DNA of 64,000 bases from Argopecten irradians (taxonomy: Eukaryota; Mollusca; Bivalvia; Pectinida; Pectinidae): contig NC_091134.1 of assembly GCF_041381155.1 (NCBI RefSeq), positions 17,362,008 to 17,426,007 on the forward strand, given 5' to 3'. Each line of letters opens with the position of its first letter. Position 1 is the first letter of the stretch. The notes beneath the pieces were generated by a model. That model saw only the letters and a program-made list of their open reading frames with translations, did not search any database and was not told the origin of the DNA. Both the position numbers and the translations under genes were made by a program. Below, one piece after another: positions 24,472 through 35,368 of this stretch.

Positions 24472-25059
24472 TCATATAAATAGTAAGAAGAGTAATGATT
24501 TGACAACATACATATGTCTTGGATTAGGTCCAGTAAAAAGATACACCGTAATACTAAAACTAACTCCATGTATCCGACGTCAACATGTTTCATGAAACTA
24601 TTTTAAATCTTGTAGACAAACCTTTCATCAGTATCAATCACATTGCGTTGGTGTAGCATTTGACAAAGGTTTGAAAACAATCCATTCTGTATCTATGTCT
24701 CACATTCGTGGCTGATAAACATATCCCAATTATCACTTCATTCATGGAGGATCTAGATCTCACGTCATCCAAGATGACACTGTGCTGTGTTTTGCTAACT
24801 AAATTTCACCTTCAGCAGTTATCATAATCAACTGTATCACAAAGTCTGTATGTAATTCATAACATAATTCTTTCACAGATGAAATTCAGTCACTTGATGC
24901 AGGAATAAATAATTCAGTTCATGTCCAAGCCTGTTGCATTATAAAACGTACAAACTCGCATGTAATTTGAATATGCTGTAGAAACTTACACACACTATGA
25001 ATCATTATTATTAACTTTGTACAGGTAACATACTGTACTGGTTAAAAAAATGATGAACC
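24472..25059. other. 3' flank of caspase A, no gene recognised
   Basis: AT-rich DNA holding the presumed 3'-UTR of the minus-strand caspase. No feature seen. Confidence 0.5.
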
Positions 25060-28000
25060 TCAAATATTTGTTGGAGGGTTAAAATACCAGTCCTTGGTCA
25101 GTGTGTTTGAAGGGGCCGGTACCTGAACCTCCATAGATTGTGGATCGTACATACCAGCTACTCGCCGATTTACCTGGGGAAAAAAACAACAATTAATCAA
25201 GGGTAAATCATTTTCTTTTTAATGATATTGACACTGTAAAATTTTTCATCCAAATAAAAAAGTACTTATATTAAACTTGAACAAAAAGTATACTGGTGAA
25301 AGTGTTAGTTCCAACGAAGTGGGAGGACTGGTTGTCATTATAATGTGACTGGGTAAGGTGCTTCAGTGAGAGAGCACTATAAAGCCCACTATCACATAGA
25401 GACACAACACAAATATACCACCGTCCACAGCTTCACCAATCTGATTAAAATTAGCTGCTTGTTTCTCCTCTTACTTCTTGCTAGGCTACAACCTTATTGC
25501 GTAGCATGAAGTAAGCAGAAAAACAAACAGCTGATTTTATAATCAGATTGCAGCATCTCAGAACATATACTACACATACCACATAACACATCGTATATAT
25601 AGGGAGGCTGTCCTAGTAAATCACGCTACCAAGTAAGTATAAGTTTAGTGAAAATTCATGGAAGTAGTTGTATATAGCTGAAATAAATTTAGAATTACAT
25701 ATTGTCTTAGATCATTAAGACCCAGCTCTATTGTTTGTGTCAAAGACAAATAGAGTGGTGTTTCTGGGTTTCCAAAAAGCGTTTGTCCTTTGAAATGTGA
25801 CACAAACAAACTATCGCCAGGTATTTCAATTTTCAATGATCAGTGTTTTAATAGTGATGTACAAACTTTATATATACAAGATAATATATATCTATGTTTT
25901 ATGTGGCTAATCTGCATATTGGTTATTATTGGTTGTCATGGCCATTTTGAGAAGTAGATGCGGTGGCATTACTTTATATATATATATATATGCTACACGT
26001 TATACAATTTGTATGTCAAATTAGAATAAACAAGAAAAATGAACACAAAATGGCATATATTTGTAAGGAGAAGATTTACAATTCCGTTCATTACCACCAG
26101 CTCAATACAAACCTGTGTCATCATAGCGTTGATGTCACACAAAGCTGCTTGCTCCCGGAAGACCTCCACAAATTTCTGGATATACCAGCTTCCTTCATTT
26201 CTGTTCCGGTAGGAAACATGGCCTGCAATATGATGAATGAATCTCAAAATACTTTGGTGAATTAAAGTCCTCTTTGTATGTGCCATAAAGTTGTATTTCT
26301 CTCTGACTAGTAATAGGCAGAGTTAGGTAGGTGGTTGACAAGTAAGAGACAGAGTTATGTAGGTGGTTAACCAGTAACTAATTAATAGCATCTCACATGC
26401 TTAGATCATCATCGGAGACTCACGAGTGATTGTACCACACTATACCCATACACTAGATAAGTGAAGTATAGTGTAGTGCAATCACCTGTAAGTCTCTGAT
26501 GATGGCTTAGATATGCCCATAAACCAATAGTAATCAATAAAACGTTACCGTGGAAAGTAGAATAGGCGAGATACAGGTCCTGAAAGTTTGGGATTAGTTG
26601 TGATTTATCTTGAGAACGTGCAGTCAATGGTCTAGTATCAACTTCAACCGCATCAGATTCTGTACTTCCTCCGTTGGTACTATCAGCTGGACATCCAACG
26701 TCTCTTTGGTCTGTGTGAAACAGAAAAAAAAAATAAATCCTTAATTACCTTGAATTTATCTGGATACTAAATGAGTGAAGAGGTTTAGAGTAAACTCTGA
26801 GACAAACAAAATTCTTTGAGTTGAAGAAGTAAGATTTGTATAGTTACCTCCCCTACATGAGTTCATCAGAAATAACTTGGGCTTTCCCTTCATGACTGGA
26901 CACTCCCGTGGACTGAACACCTTAAATACATCATTCTGTACATACACAGGTATCCCATCCACCCCATACAACTTCTCACTGTTACCATGGCAAAGGAACG
27001 CCACCACCACAGAGTCGACAGCTGGCAATCCACCATAAGCAGCAAATTGCTTTAAAGTAGTTTTCATCTCCTAAATATTGAGAAAAAAACTCTAGAAATA
27101 TCTGTATTAGTGTAAATGCTAGACCACATACACCAAAACGGGATGTAATGAGAAGCGTTGGGACAGGCATGGGAAACATTCTATATCTCTTCATTTTGAG
27201 ACATGTGCCTAAAAATCTATTTTAGAACTTGTACACTATTTCTATGTAATAGGCACTGAATTTAGTCAACAGATCTAGATCAGACACTTCTCCAAGTGTA
27301 GGTCACACACAATATGGCTTTATTATGATACAAAGACACGGCACTCAACTACAAAAGTTGGACTATGTGATAGAGATGCTTATATACATAAACATTCACA
27401 ACAAAAAAGAAAACGTTCAGATATGATTCAGAAATCAAAGATTGCACAATTATCTTACCTCTCCTGTCAAGTTATTTTTTGCGTCGACTTCAAAGCCTAG
27501 AAAGTTAAAAAGACTCCATAGTTCGTCCCTGTTAACGTCCGTACCGACTCTTGGATCCATCAGAGATTCCAGAGTATAGTCCCTGTTGTTAATTATGAGA
27601 CAGTATCCACGAGGGTTTGACTCCATTTTGTAAGTCTGCAAATTATGTCAGTCATTATTACATATTTCAATGAACTAAATCTGTTTAATCATATACACAA
27701 AATGTACTGAATTTCACAAACTTAATTATAGTTAAACCTGTCAATAAAGAGATGTCGATATAGCCAAGTGGTCTTTATACGCAGGTGAAATTGTGTTAAA
27801 ATGGGCTACTTGGGACCCCATGGACAATGTCTAATTATGCAGGTAAACAAAAGTGTTTGCTACTGTATGGCATTAACAAAATCATACCAAGTCCTAAGCA
27901 ATCAAAATGCTGGTAGGATCAATGCAAAGAAATTATAATGACTTCATCCCACTTACAAGTAAAATACTCCATTTAGAGCAGAGCTAAAACATCAATTCCA

Positions 28001-31000
28001 CAAATTAATCAATGCTTATAACAGGTAGTTAAAAGAAATACCAAAAAGATACAGTAATTATTCGTTTAGGCAGTTATGAACTGTGAGTTGTAGTGGGGAA
28101 TCCAGGGTGATTTTTTGGGCTTCAAGAAACTTCCTATCTGTAAGAATTTTCTTAAAAACATTATGTATTTTTCGATAATTTCCTTAATATTACACTCCTG
28201 GAATCCCTTAAAGTCCCATTATGTTTTTATGAATGCTCTACAAATTAAATATCGATGATCCTGATGAATTTATCTTTACTTAATTTTGTTCAAATATGTA
28301 CAGCTTCGACAAAAATGCATATTAAAAATATATATAGATAGAACACGTAAATGTGTATGTCTGAAAATAGCCTATGTGCTTGTACGTACCCGGATGATCA
28401 CCAGGTAAATCCCAGCGACACCACGGGGAAATTTAGAACAAGTTTAGATATATTAAATGTTTTACAATGATCATCCTTATAAAAGTTCTTGGTTCTTCTT
28501 TCCAAAATAAAAACACAATACTTCAGTAGAACTATATACTCCATTCTGATGACTTTAAACATGCACTTGTACGCTAAAACTACAATAGAGTGAAGTATTA
28601 CTAAGTAGAGAATACCCCTCAGATGCCTCTTAAGCGAGTGCATGTACCCGCTTCGCTCTTACAATGTACCTGTGTAGGGTGCATTTTATGTTCTCATACA
28701 AAAGTGGTTGTTCACTTAATACTTGCTTATTCCCAAGTAATTGACTTTCCATGGTTAACTCTCTAACTGTTTTCATATGAACAATCTCTGATAATAGTTT
28801 TTAAAGGATTTGATGATTTAAAGTAGGATTTTAATTAATGCTCATAGAGACTCATTTATAAAAATGACGAAAATAAGATGACAATGCATTAGCGTCATCT
28901 ATTAGTTGACAAACATACCTTGAGTCAAAGGTTATACAAAGCAGTTCTCATGTGTGATGTTTACCCACGTGTGGACTGTGGCACCAACAAAGCGTAACAA
29001 CGGGATCCCCTGGTATTCCCCCATCATTGCTACAATCCGGATTAACTAGGACATTTTTAATTAAGAAATATCACCATAAGGATATCAACTCTGTAATTTC
29101 TACGATTAAATATATTGCAAAAACCTAATGGGACTTTAAGGGAATTTGTAAACCCTAATATAGTTCTCTGGCTCCCTCCCCGAGTTGTATGATATAATAC
29201 TAGCAGTTTTCACTTACAGGTCTTTCTGCAAACGCTCTTTGGTATGCTGTTAAAACAAAACACATAGAAAGACTGTAATAAATATAATCAGTCAGAATTA
29301 TTTTAGGCAAGTTAGATATAAATCTTATTACAAGGGTCGAAATTAACTTCTTTATTCACTAAAGCAATTCACTGTGAGTGGCAAAAATTTCTACTAGCAA
29401 ACTGGAAATCTAGACTTGCAAAATATCTAGTGATGAATTCATTCAATATAAATAATGTTTTATATAACTACTTGATCAATATCATTGTCCTGTGTATAAT
29501 ACTAGAGGATGCAAAGAGAGTTAATGTAAAGATGTCTTTTTACAAAGATAACTACATATGTGTACATATAATTCTTAGTAATATACCTGTAACACACAAA
29601 TCATGTACCTGTAGAAAAATGGTCACAAATTACCAGCTATACCCACCAGTTTCTGGGACTTGGGCATCAGCTGTCTCCATAGCAACATCATCATCTCCAC
29701 ACAGGCCAGCTGTATTCCCTGATGCTATAGGACTGCCTGATTGTGAGGTTGTTGCTATGTGATCCTCTGGTTGTGAGGTTGTTGCTATGGGATTCCCTAG
29801 TTGTGAGGTCATTTCTATGTGACCTCCTGGTTGTGGAGCCATTGCTATGTGACCCCCTGGTTGTGGGGCCATCGCTATGTGACCCCCTGATTGTGAGGCC
29901 GTTGCTATGTGACCCCCTGATTGTGGGGCTGTTGCTATGTGACCCCCTGGTTGTGAAGAAGAATTCCCTAATAGATTAACCATTGGTACTGTTTCAGCTC
30001 CTGAAGGGATCACCAAACTATAGGCCAGACTTGCTGGACCTGATTGATCTTCTGCTGAAGGCTGATGTGTCCCACTGCTTTCCTCTGGTAGCTACAAATG
30101 TAATTAGGACTAAAACTACCACAAACTCTGGTATGATAAGGAAGTAATTTGGTGAGAACTTAATCTGTATTGGAACAGAACAGCTAAATTAAGCATACAA
30201 AACATATTTGATTGTAAAAAGTATAAAGTTAGCAAATTGTAATGTATGCATATTGTAACTCTATCAAAATCTATTGATACTGGCTAGACATATTGCCAAC
30301 AAAACATTATTTGCTGGAGGTAAACATCAGAGGCTAACCTAAAATAGAGATTCATGAGACTCTGTACCTGGGCAGTAGTTGGTCCTCTGTTAACACTGGA
30401 CTGACTAGATGTCTGGACTGGTGGTACTACTTCACAATGTCTTGGTGGCACCTCTGCCCTGAAAGGGACAGGCAGGCCCCTCAATGTAAGTTCATTGTCC
30501 TCCAACGCATTTGCTAAATCCTCATGTCCAGAGCTGCGTAGACATTTCATGAACTTCTGATAAGCTTTTGGGCCACGCCTCACTAAATCATCTAAAAGTT
30601 TCCGTACTTTATCTGCTCTTGTTTTTTCAGCCTAAAAGTTAACAAAAAGTAAATATTCATTTTGTATAATAAGAGGCAACTTACAGACATGGCTATAAAA
30701 GTTTAAAAATATAGTTGAACCTTAAAGATGTTCCACCGCCAACAGAGCATAAAATATTCTCATCATTTGAACAAGATTTGGCGCTTACTCATGTACATAT
30801 GTCTAATTAACACAAAAAAATTATATAAAATAATTTATTTTGCTTTTGGAGCATGCGCTATAAGTACTTCTTTTTTATTGAGAAAAAATACTATTTGTCA
30901 GCAAAAATAATTAACCTTCAGTATAAATGATACTGAACCTGTATGTACTCCATCATTATAGGGGTAAAAATACCCTCTGCCACCAACATGTCCCATAGTT

Positions 31001-31073
31001 CGGCATCAGGGTGAAGGTCACCTACGAGTCTGATCCGAGTCTTCCGTAACGCATCTTTATGAATCTTCTCCAT
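25060..31073 (-). CDS. CARD initiator caspase A (caspase-9-like), catalytic and S1 residues intact
   Basis: Nine minus-strand exons with matching phases give 552 residues: 30939-31073, 30368-30631, 29647-30091, 29218-29246, 27459-27635, 26848-27070, 26549-26710, 26113-26222 and 25060-25173. A CARD spans about residues 1-98 (RIRLVGDL, ELWDMLV, VRRGPKAYQKF, SSGHEDLAN) and resembles that of caspase-9. A linker follows with about eight 10-residue repeats. The protease domain runs from about 292. It has PRGYCLIINN, His378 in FLCHGN and Cys422 in MNSCRGDQRD, where vertebrate initiators have QAC(R/G)G. It also has YSTFHGHVSYRNRNEGSWYIQ and QVPAPSNTLTK near the end. Arg320 (DPRVGTDV) and Arg484 (SYRN) match the P1-Asp-binding arginines of caspase-3. 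The linker at 425-478 contains Asp sites (EVDT) suited to processing. Expected to be a CARD-recruited cysteine protease that starts apoptosis or inflammation. A 5'-UTR exon probably ends near 31491. Confidence 0.92.
29711..29962 (-). repeat. Coding 30-bp minisatellite in the caspase A linker
   Basis: About eight tandem 30-bp units encode a 10-residue repeat of type GGHIAMAPQP, with variants GGHIATASQS, GNPIATTSQP and EDHIATTSQS. It lies within exon 3 (29647-30091), between CARD and protease. The reading frame is kept because the unit is a multiple of three. Caspase B has no such repeat at the matching place. Confidence 0.9.
30722..30905. mobile_element. MITE (AAAGATGYTCCACCRC family), shortened copy 1 of 3
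   Basis: Starts TTAAAGATGTTCCACCGCCA, has the family interior TAATTAACACAAAAAA and GCTTTTGGAGCATGCGC, and reaches TACTATTTGTCAGC at the right. It is about half the length of the copies at 51102 and 56228, so it is an internally deleted derivative. It lies in intron 1 of caspase A. Confidence 0.75.
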
Positions 31074-32202
31074 ATTCTAATTGGTGTCAGCTATACATCC
31101 TTTATAATGAAAAACAGTGTTGATATTATATATCATTATATCAGGTTGGGGAAAACACAACATACACATGAGAGGTTTCTACATGTGCTAATAAAGCCAT
31201 TTCCAGCATAAACTGAAATTATCATTTTTGACTGCACAAATCCTTTAAAGCTTATGTGAAGATCAGAGGAGGTACATGGTGACACCCAAGTATTTACTAT
31301 CACTATCAGCTACATTGTAAATGTACTCATTGTAATTTTTATAGCAACTTTGTTTGTATTTTACACGTTTAACAGACTAAAATATATTCGCTTCCTTTAA
31401 TTTAATTTGTACTTATAGATTAATTATCATGAACTGCTAAATATCAGTGTATTTTGATAGAAAATCCTCGTTTCACATAACTTACCTCTAGATCTACAAG
31501 TAGTTTTTATCGCTACTTCAACAATGTAAGGTAATTACGTCATGTCTAACGACACTGTCTTTAAGGAGTTTTTCAATGTGGTGCATCTACAGTTGTATTT
31601 ACATTCTCGGAAAATCCAATCTACCAAAACGAAAGTAGAAAAGTCGCTAAGATGTTTGTAATGAACAGGACTGTGTTTCCTTTATCAAGCGTATCAATAA
31701 CTATGACTGTCAAAAACAATTCTGGGAAATCCAGCTGCTCATTATGGTGGTTAGTCTAGTGTGATGATTTATTCGGCAGCTACCAATCTGATTTTATTTG
31801 TTCATAACTGGCTCAGCTACAGTTACTATTAAATTAATATTTTTTTACGCTAGAATACTGTACGGTTACTTACGAGTTATATTACAGTGTAGATTCCCCC
31901 TGCCTAGGAATTATCATGAAACCACATGCACGTAGCACTTGACGTACCGTTTCGACCAGCTTGTTATATGTAGGAAACGTTAACGGTACTGGATCAACAT
32001 ACACGACGTACATACCGATACGAGGTAAGTAATTCAAATTCACACAAACCCTTAGATTAATCATATAGTCTAGATAATTCAATGTTTTGCTGTTCTACAT
32101 AAGCACGTTGTGTCTTGGCCGCAATTAAATCTGTTATTTTCTCATTAAACTATTGTTAATTCTATTTTTGAGTCATAGGATCTCGCCTATTGTACTAGTC
32201 TA

Positions 32203-32495
32203 CCATTCTCGATACTCCAGGGGTTACTATCACTGTCATTATATCCACCCCTGGAATATTTCATGACAAAACTGAAGGTTCTGTTTCCTACCACAGATCA
32301 AAAGGTAGTTTTGGTCATTTGATATACATACATGTGCGTACATCAAAAGAATCGAATAACAATACACTGGTCGACTGTGTGGCTTTGAAGTTAGCCTTTG
32401 CAGGCCTGTGATTGTTCAGTTTTTATCTCCTGAAATGCTTGCAGTTCTGCTATGAAATATTCCAGGAGTGGAGATTGCGATAGCGATTGTAACCA
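32203..32495 (+). mobile_element. Fold-back repeat, copy 2 of 3 (CTCGATACTCCAGGGG family)
   Basis: The left end CTCCAGGGGTTACTATCAC...CACCCCTGGAATATTTCATGACA is the degenerate inverse of the right end TGCTATGAAATATTCCAGGAGTGGAGATTGCGATAG. This gives inverted ends of about 50 bp. Copies of the same family lie at about 7960 and 48140. No ORF. Confidence 0.65.
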
Positions 32496-33411
32496 GGGAG
32501 ATTTATTTTTACCATAGAAGCAAAATATGGTAAAGAATTATGTCATTTAAATGTCATGATCTCAAAGGAGAGATAGCGAGGGGTATAATTAGCCATTGGC
32601 TTACAGTTCTAGGTTTAGTTTGAATATGATAAAAGCTAGGAAAGTGTGAACAGAGTCCATGATTGTCACCTTATACAAATGTATCTTATCAATCTTTTAT
32701 TGTGATTGCAGTGAAAAATGGCTGTAAAACAGAACAGATAATTTATTATCAAGAGTCTGAATGAATATACAAAGTAAGTACCAGTATATTTTTTTTTATT
32801 TTGTAGCAAAATTATCTGTTACCTGTTACCTCTTCTTAGACACCGTAGTTAGCTGGTTCCAGCTAGTTGTGGCGCGTTTTGTTCATTTACTAAGTTATTG
32901 TCCGGTTGTGCCATATAAAAACTGGGGTAAAATTTACATGGTGCTGAATTCCAGTGAGTGTTAAGTCGGTTTTTAAACGAGTTCAGAGTAGGGGCTTCTA
33001 CTACGAAGTTTGGAAGGGAGTTCCACGAATCTACCACTCGCCGACTAAATATACTTTGTGTGACTTTAGTCCTGCTCTGTTTCTTAAAGAGTTTTAAACT
33101 ATTACCTCTAGTACTAGCTGAAGACATTGTAAATAGCTTGTCTTTATCTAGTTTATCTATTCCATTCAGAATTTTATAGACTTCGATCACATCGTTCCTT
33201 TTACGTCTATATTCTAAGGTGAGAAGTCCCAACTTTTTAAGTCTTGAATGGTATGGTAGATCTTCAATAGAGTGAACTCTTTTAGAAGCTCTTCGTTGGA
33301 CGTTTTCAAGAGCGATCTGATCTTTTTTTAGCAGTGGAGACCATACCTGGGTTGCATATTCTAAGTTAGGTCTAAAATTAGGCTTTGGTACAGGGTTAAG
33401 AACATAGTTTT

Positions 33412-34360
33412 ATCGCACCTCGGACAGAAATGTCCCCAAATGATTGGCGGAGAGCCGTCACGTGGTGACCCCCTAATACTTTATAGGGGGTCAGTAAATT
33501 TTATTATGGTGCAATATGGCGGCTGTCGCCCTCGCTTCAAAATTTTAACACATTCTCTTCAACTAAATATACCATTTCTTTACCGTAAAAATATATTTTA
33601 CTTTTTATTTTTTATGTAAAATTCATTTAAAATCGTTTCTATACTTCAAAATAAATGAAACGCATTTTTTTTAAATACGAGTTGCTTCCCCTACGCCAGT
33701 TTGAAAGTTGATGACGCGGTGAAAGTCAAACGTAAGAATTCAAGCGTTTTCTTGACTGCGACCATAAACAAATGGAGGGGTTCGTATCTTTAGATCTATC
33801 AACCCTCACTCTTCAGCTAATTTATCGGCATTACTTTAAGTGATTATCTCAGCGAGAATGCAGAGATGATCATGTGTCTGCGCTATAAATGTTGGATGGA
33901 TGTTTGTGTCACTTTTGTTTGTGATGCTTTCAATATACAACCAGTCTGATGTCGCATTGAGGTAGGCCTATTGTGCACTAGGAATGTCGAATTATTGTTC
34001 TTCAGGTTCCTTATACAGTTATTTGCAGATTCCGGAAAGAAATACATACATGTAAATAAATACGTAGGCCTACTGTATGCCAAATATTTAAAAATGCGGC
34101 GATGTTGTATACTTCGCCAGCATGGTTCAGGTTTGATATCGGATTCCTGAGAAAACAAATAGGAAACAAAGATCTAATGAAACAAATAAATGGTCCTCGA
34201 TGCGATAAATTCGTTATATAGTCAGTTACTGACCCCCTATAAAGGCATAGAGGGTCAGTAAGAAGTATAGGAGGCTCGGGCTACGCCCTCGCCCCCTATA
34301 AATCTTACTGACCCTCTATGCCTTTATAGGGGGTCAGTAACTGACTATATAACTAATAAT
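33412..34360. mobile_element. ~950-bp non-autonomous element inserted in the LINE
   Basis: The insertion is precise: LINE homology breaks at ...FVYID and resumes at KTMFL, with an ATC at both junctions. Near its left end is TTTATCGCACCTCGGAC, matched by GTCCTCGATGCGATAAA at about 34195-34210 (subterminal inverted repeat). The right end is a very strong hairpin (34213-34353). The left end also carries the related GACCCCCTAATACTTTATAGGGGGTC. No ORF of note. Subterminal inverted repeats plus a 3' hairpin are features of Helentron-like non-autonomous elements, but TIR-type MITEs cannot be excluded. Confidence 0.7.
34213..34353. repeat. Perfect 50-bp inverted repeat (41-bp loop)
   Basis: The arm 34213-34262 (GTTATATAGTCAGTTACTGA...) is exactly complementary to 34304-34353. 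The loop is itself nearly palindromic (TATAGGAGGC ... GCCCCCTATA), so the whole 141 bp can fold into one long hairpin. It is the right end of the element inserted in the LINE. Confidence 0.95.
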
Positions 34361-35368
34361 ATCTATATAGACAAATGTCCTGAATATTAGCCCCAGTATG
34401 CGATTTCCTTTGTTAACTGCTTGACTAACATGCTGACTAAATTTAAGTTTGTTGTCGAAAAGTACACCTAAATCTTTCTCACACTGTACCTTCTCTATTT
34501 GTTCATTTTGTGGGAAGGAATAATGCGTATCTTGTTCTAGATTACCTATATTGAGGTGTTTGCATTTTTTAGTGTTCAAGGCCATTTTCCAGTCTCTAGT
34601 CCAAGTGACTACACTGTCTATGTCTGCTTGAAGTTCTTGAGACTCAGTAGGGTTATTGTTGTTTCTAAAAATTTTAGAGTCGTCAGCAAATAATTCTATT
34701 GTGCTATGTTGGACTACTTCGGGTAGGTCATTGATATATATCAGAAATAGAACAGGACCTAAGACACTACCTTGTGGTACACCACTAGTCACATCTACAA
34801 GTCCAGAAGTTTCACCATGAATAACAACTCGTTGTTGTAGGTTGGATAAGAAGTCTTCAATCCACTTCAGTACTTTTCCGGTGATACCATAACCCTTTAG
34901 GTTTTTAAGTAGATGTTTGTGAGGGACTTTGTCGAAAGCTTTACTGAAGTCTATATAAATCGAATTGACATTACTCCCTTTGTCTATGGCTTCTGCCCAG
35001 TGTTCAAGGACCTCCAATAGATTGGTAGTACAGGATTTACCAGATCTAAAGCCATGTTGATGTTCTGTGAAGAGATGATTCCTGTCCATATGGTCTACGA
35101 GCTTGTCCCTAATGATTCTTTGGAGAATTTTGCCTGGGATTGAAGTCAGACTTATTGGACGGTAGTTCTCCACTTTGTTGTGATTCCCACTCTTGTATTA
35201 TCTTAACAATTCTGCAAAAAGGGTTCTGACTAGTATATTCAATTTGCTATTAAACAAGTGTATAGTATTTTGATGAGATCAGTATATGCAGCATCCTTTT
35301 ATTAACCCCAAACCTTATGTTCTTGTTCCTTACTTCAGGTGTTAACCAATAACTTATAGCTGGCTATA

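Larger units (their letters stand above)
32795..35199 (-). mobile_element. CR1/Jockey-like LINE, 5'-truncated and split by an insertion
   Basis: On the minus strand, 34361-35199 encodes the RT domain: ENYRPISLTSIPGKILQ, FRSGKSCTTNLLEV, YIDFSKAFDKVPHK, SGVPQGSVLGPVLFLIYINDL, the catalytic FADDSKIF and KDLGVLFD. Homology begins abruptly at YKSGNHNK, so the endonuclease half is missing. After an insertion of ~950 bp the protein resumes (KTMFLTLYQSL, PNLEYATQVWSPLL, one frame change). It ends with the conserved C-terminal block at 32849-33232 and an A-rich 3' end near 32795. The long open RT frame shows the copy is fairly young. It is related to the LINE tail at 1257. Confidence 0.9.
31074..35368. 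promoter_or_regulatory. Divergent intergenic region between caspases A and B
   Basis: About 4.3 kb separate the two start codons, which point away from each other, so both promoters and 5'-UTR exons must lie here or in adjoining introns. A 5'-UTR exon of A probably ends at about 31491 (donor GTAAGT on the minus strand), with its acceptor directly before the ATG. For B, a TTCCTTACTTCAG acceptor about 30 bp before the ATG implies an upstream non-coding exon. The interval also holds a fold-back repeat (32203-32495) and a LINE (32795-35199) that may have spread the promoters apart. No core promoter motif can be assigned by eye. Confidence 0.4.

Noticed and set aside
31882-32082. 66-codon minus-strand ORF upstream of caspase A
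   Set aside because: No domain and not linked to a supported splice site. Probably chance in 5' flanking DNA.
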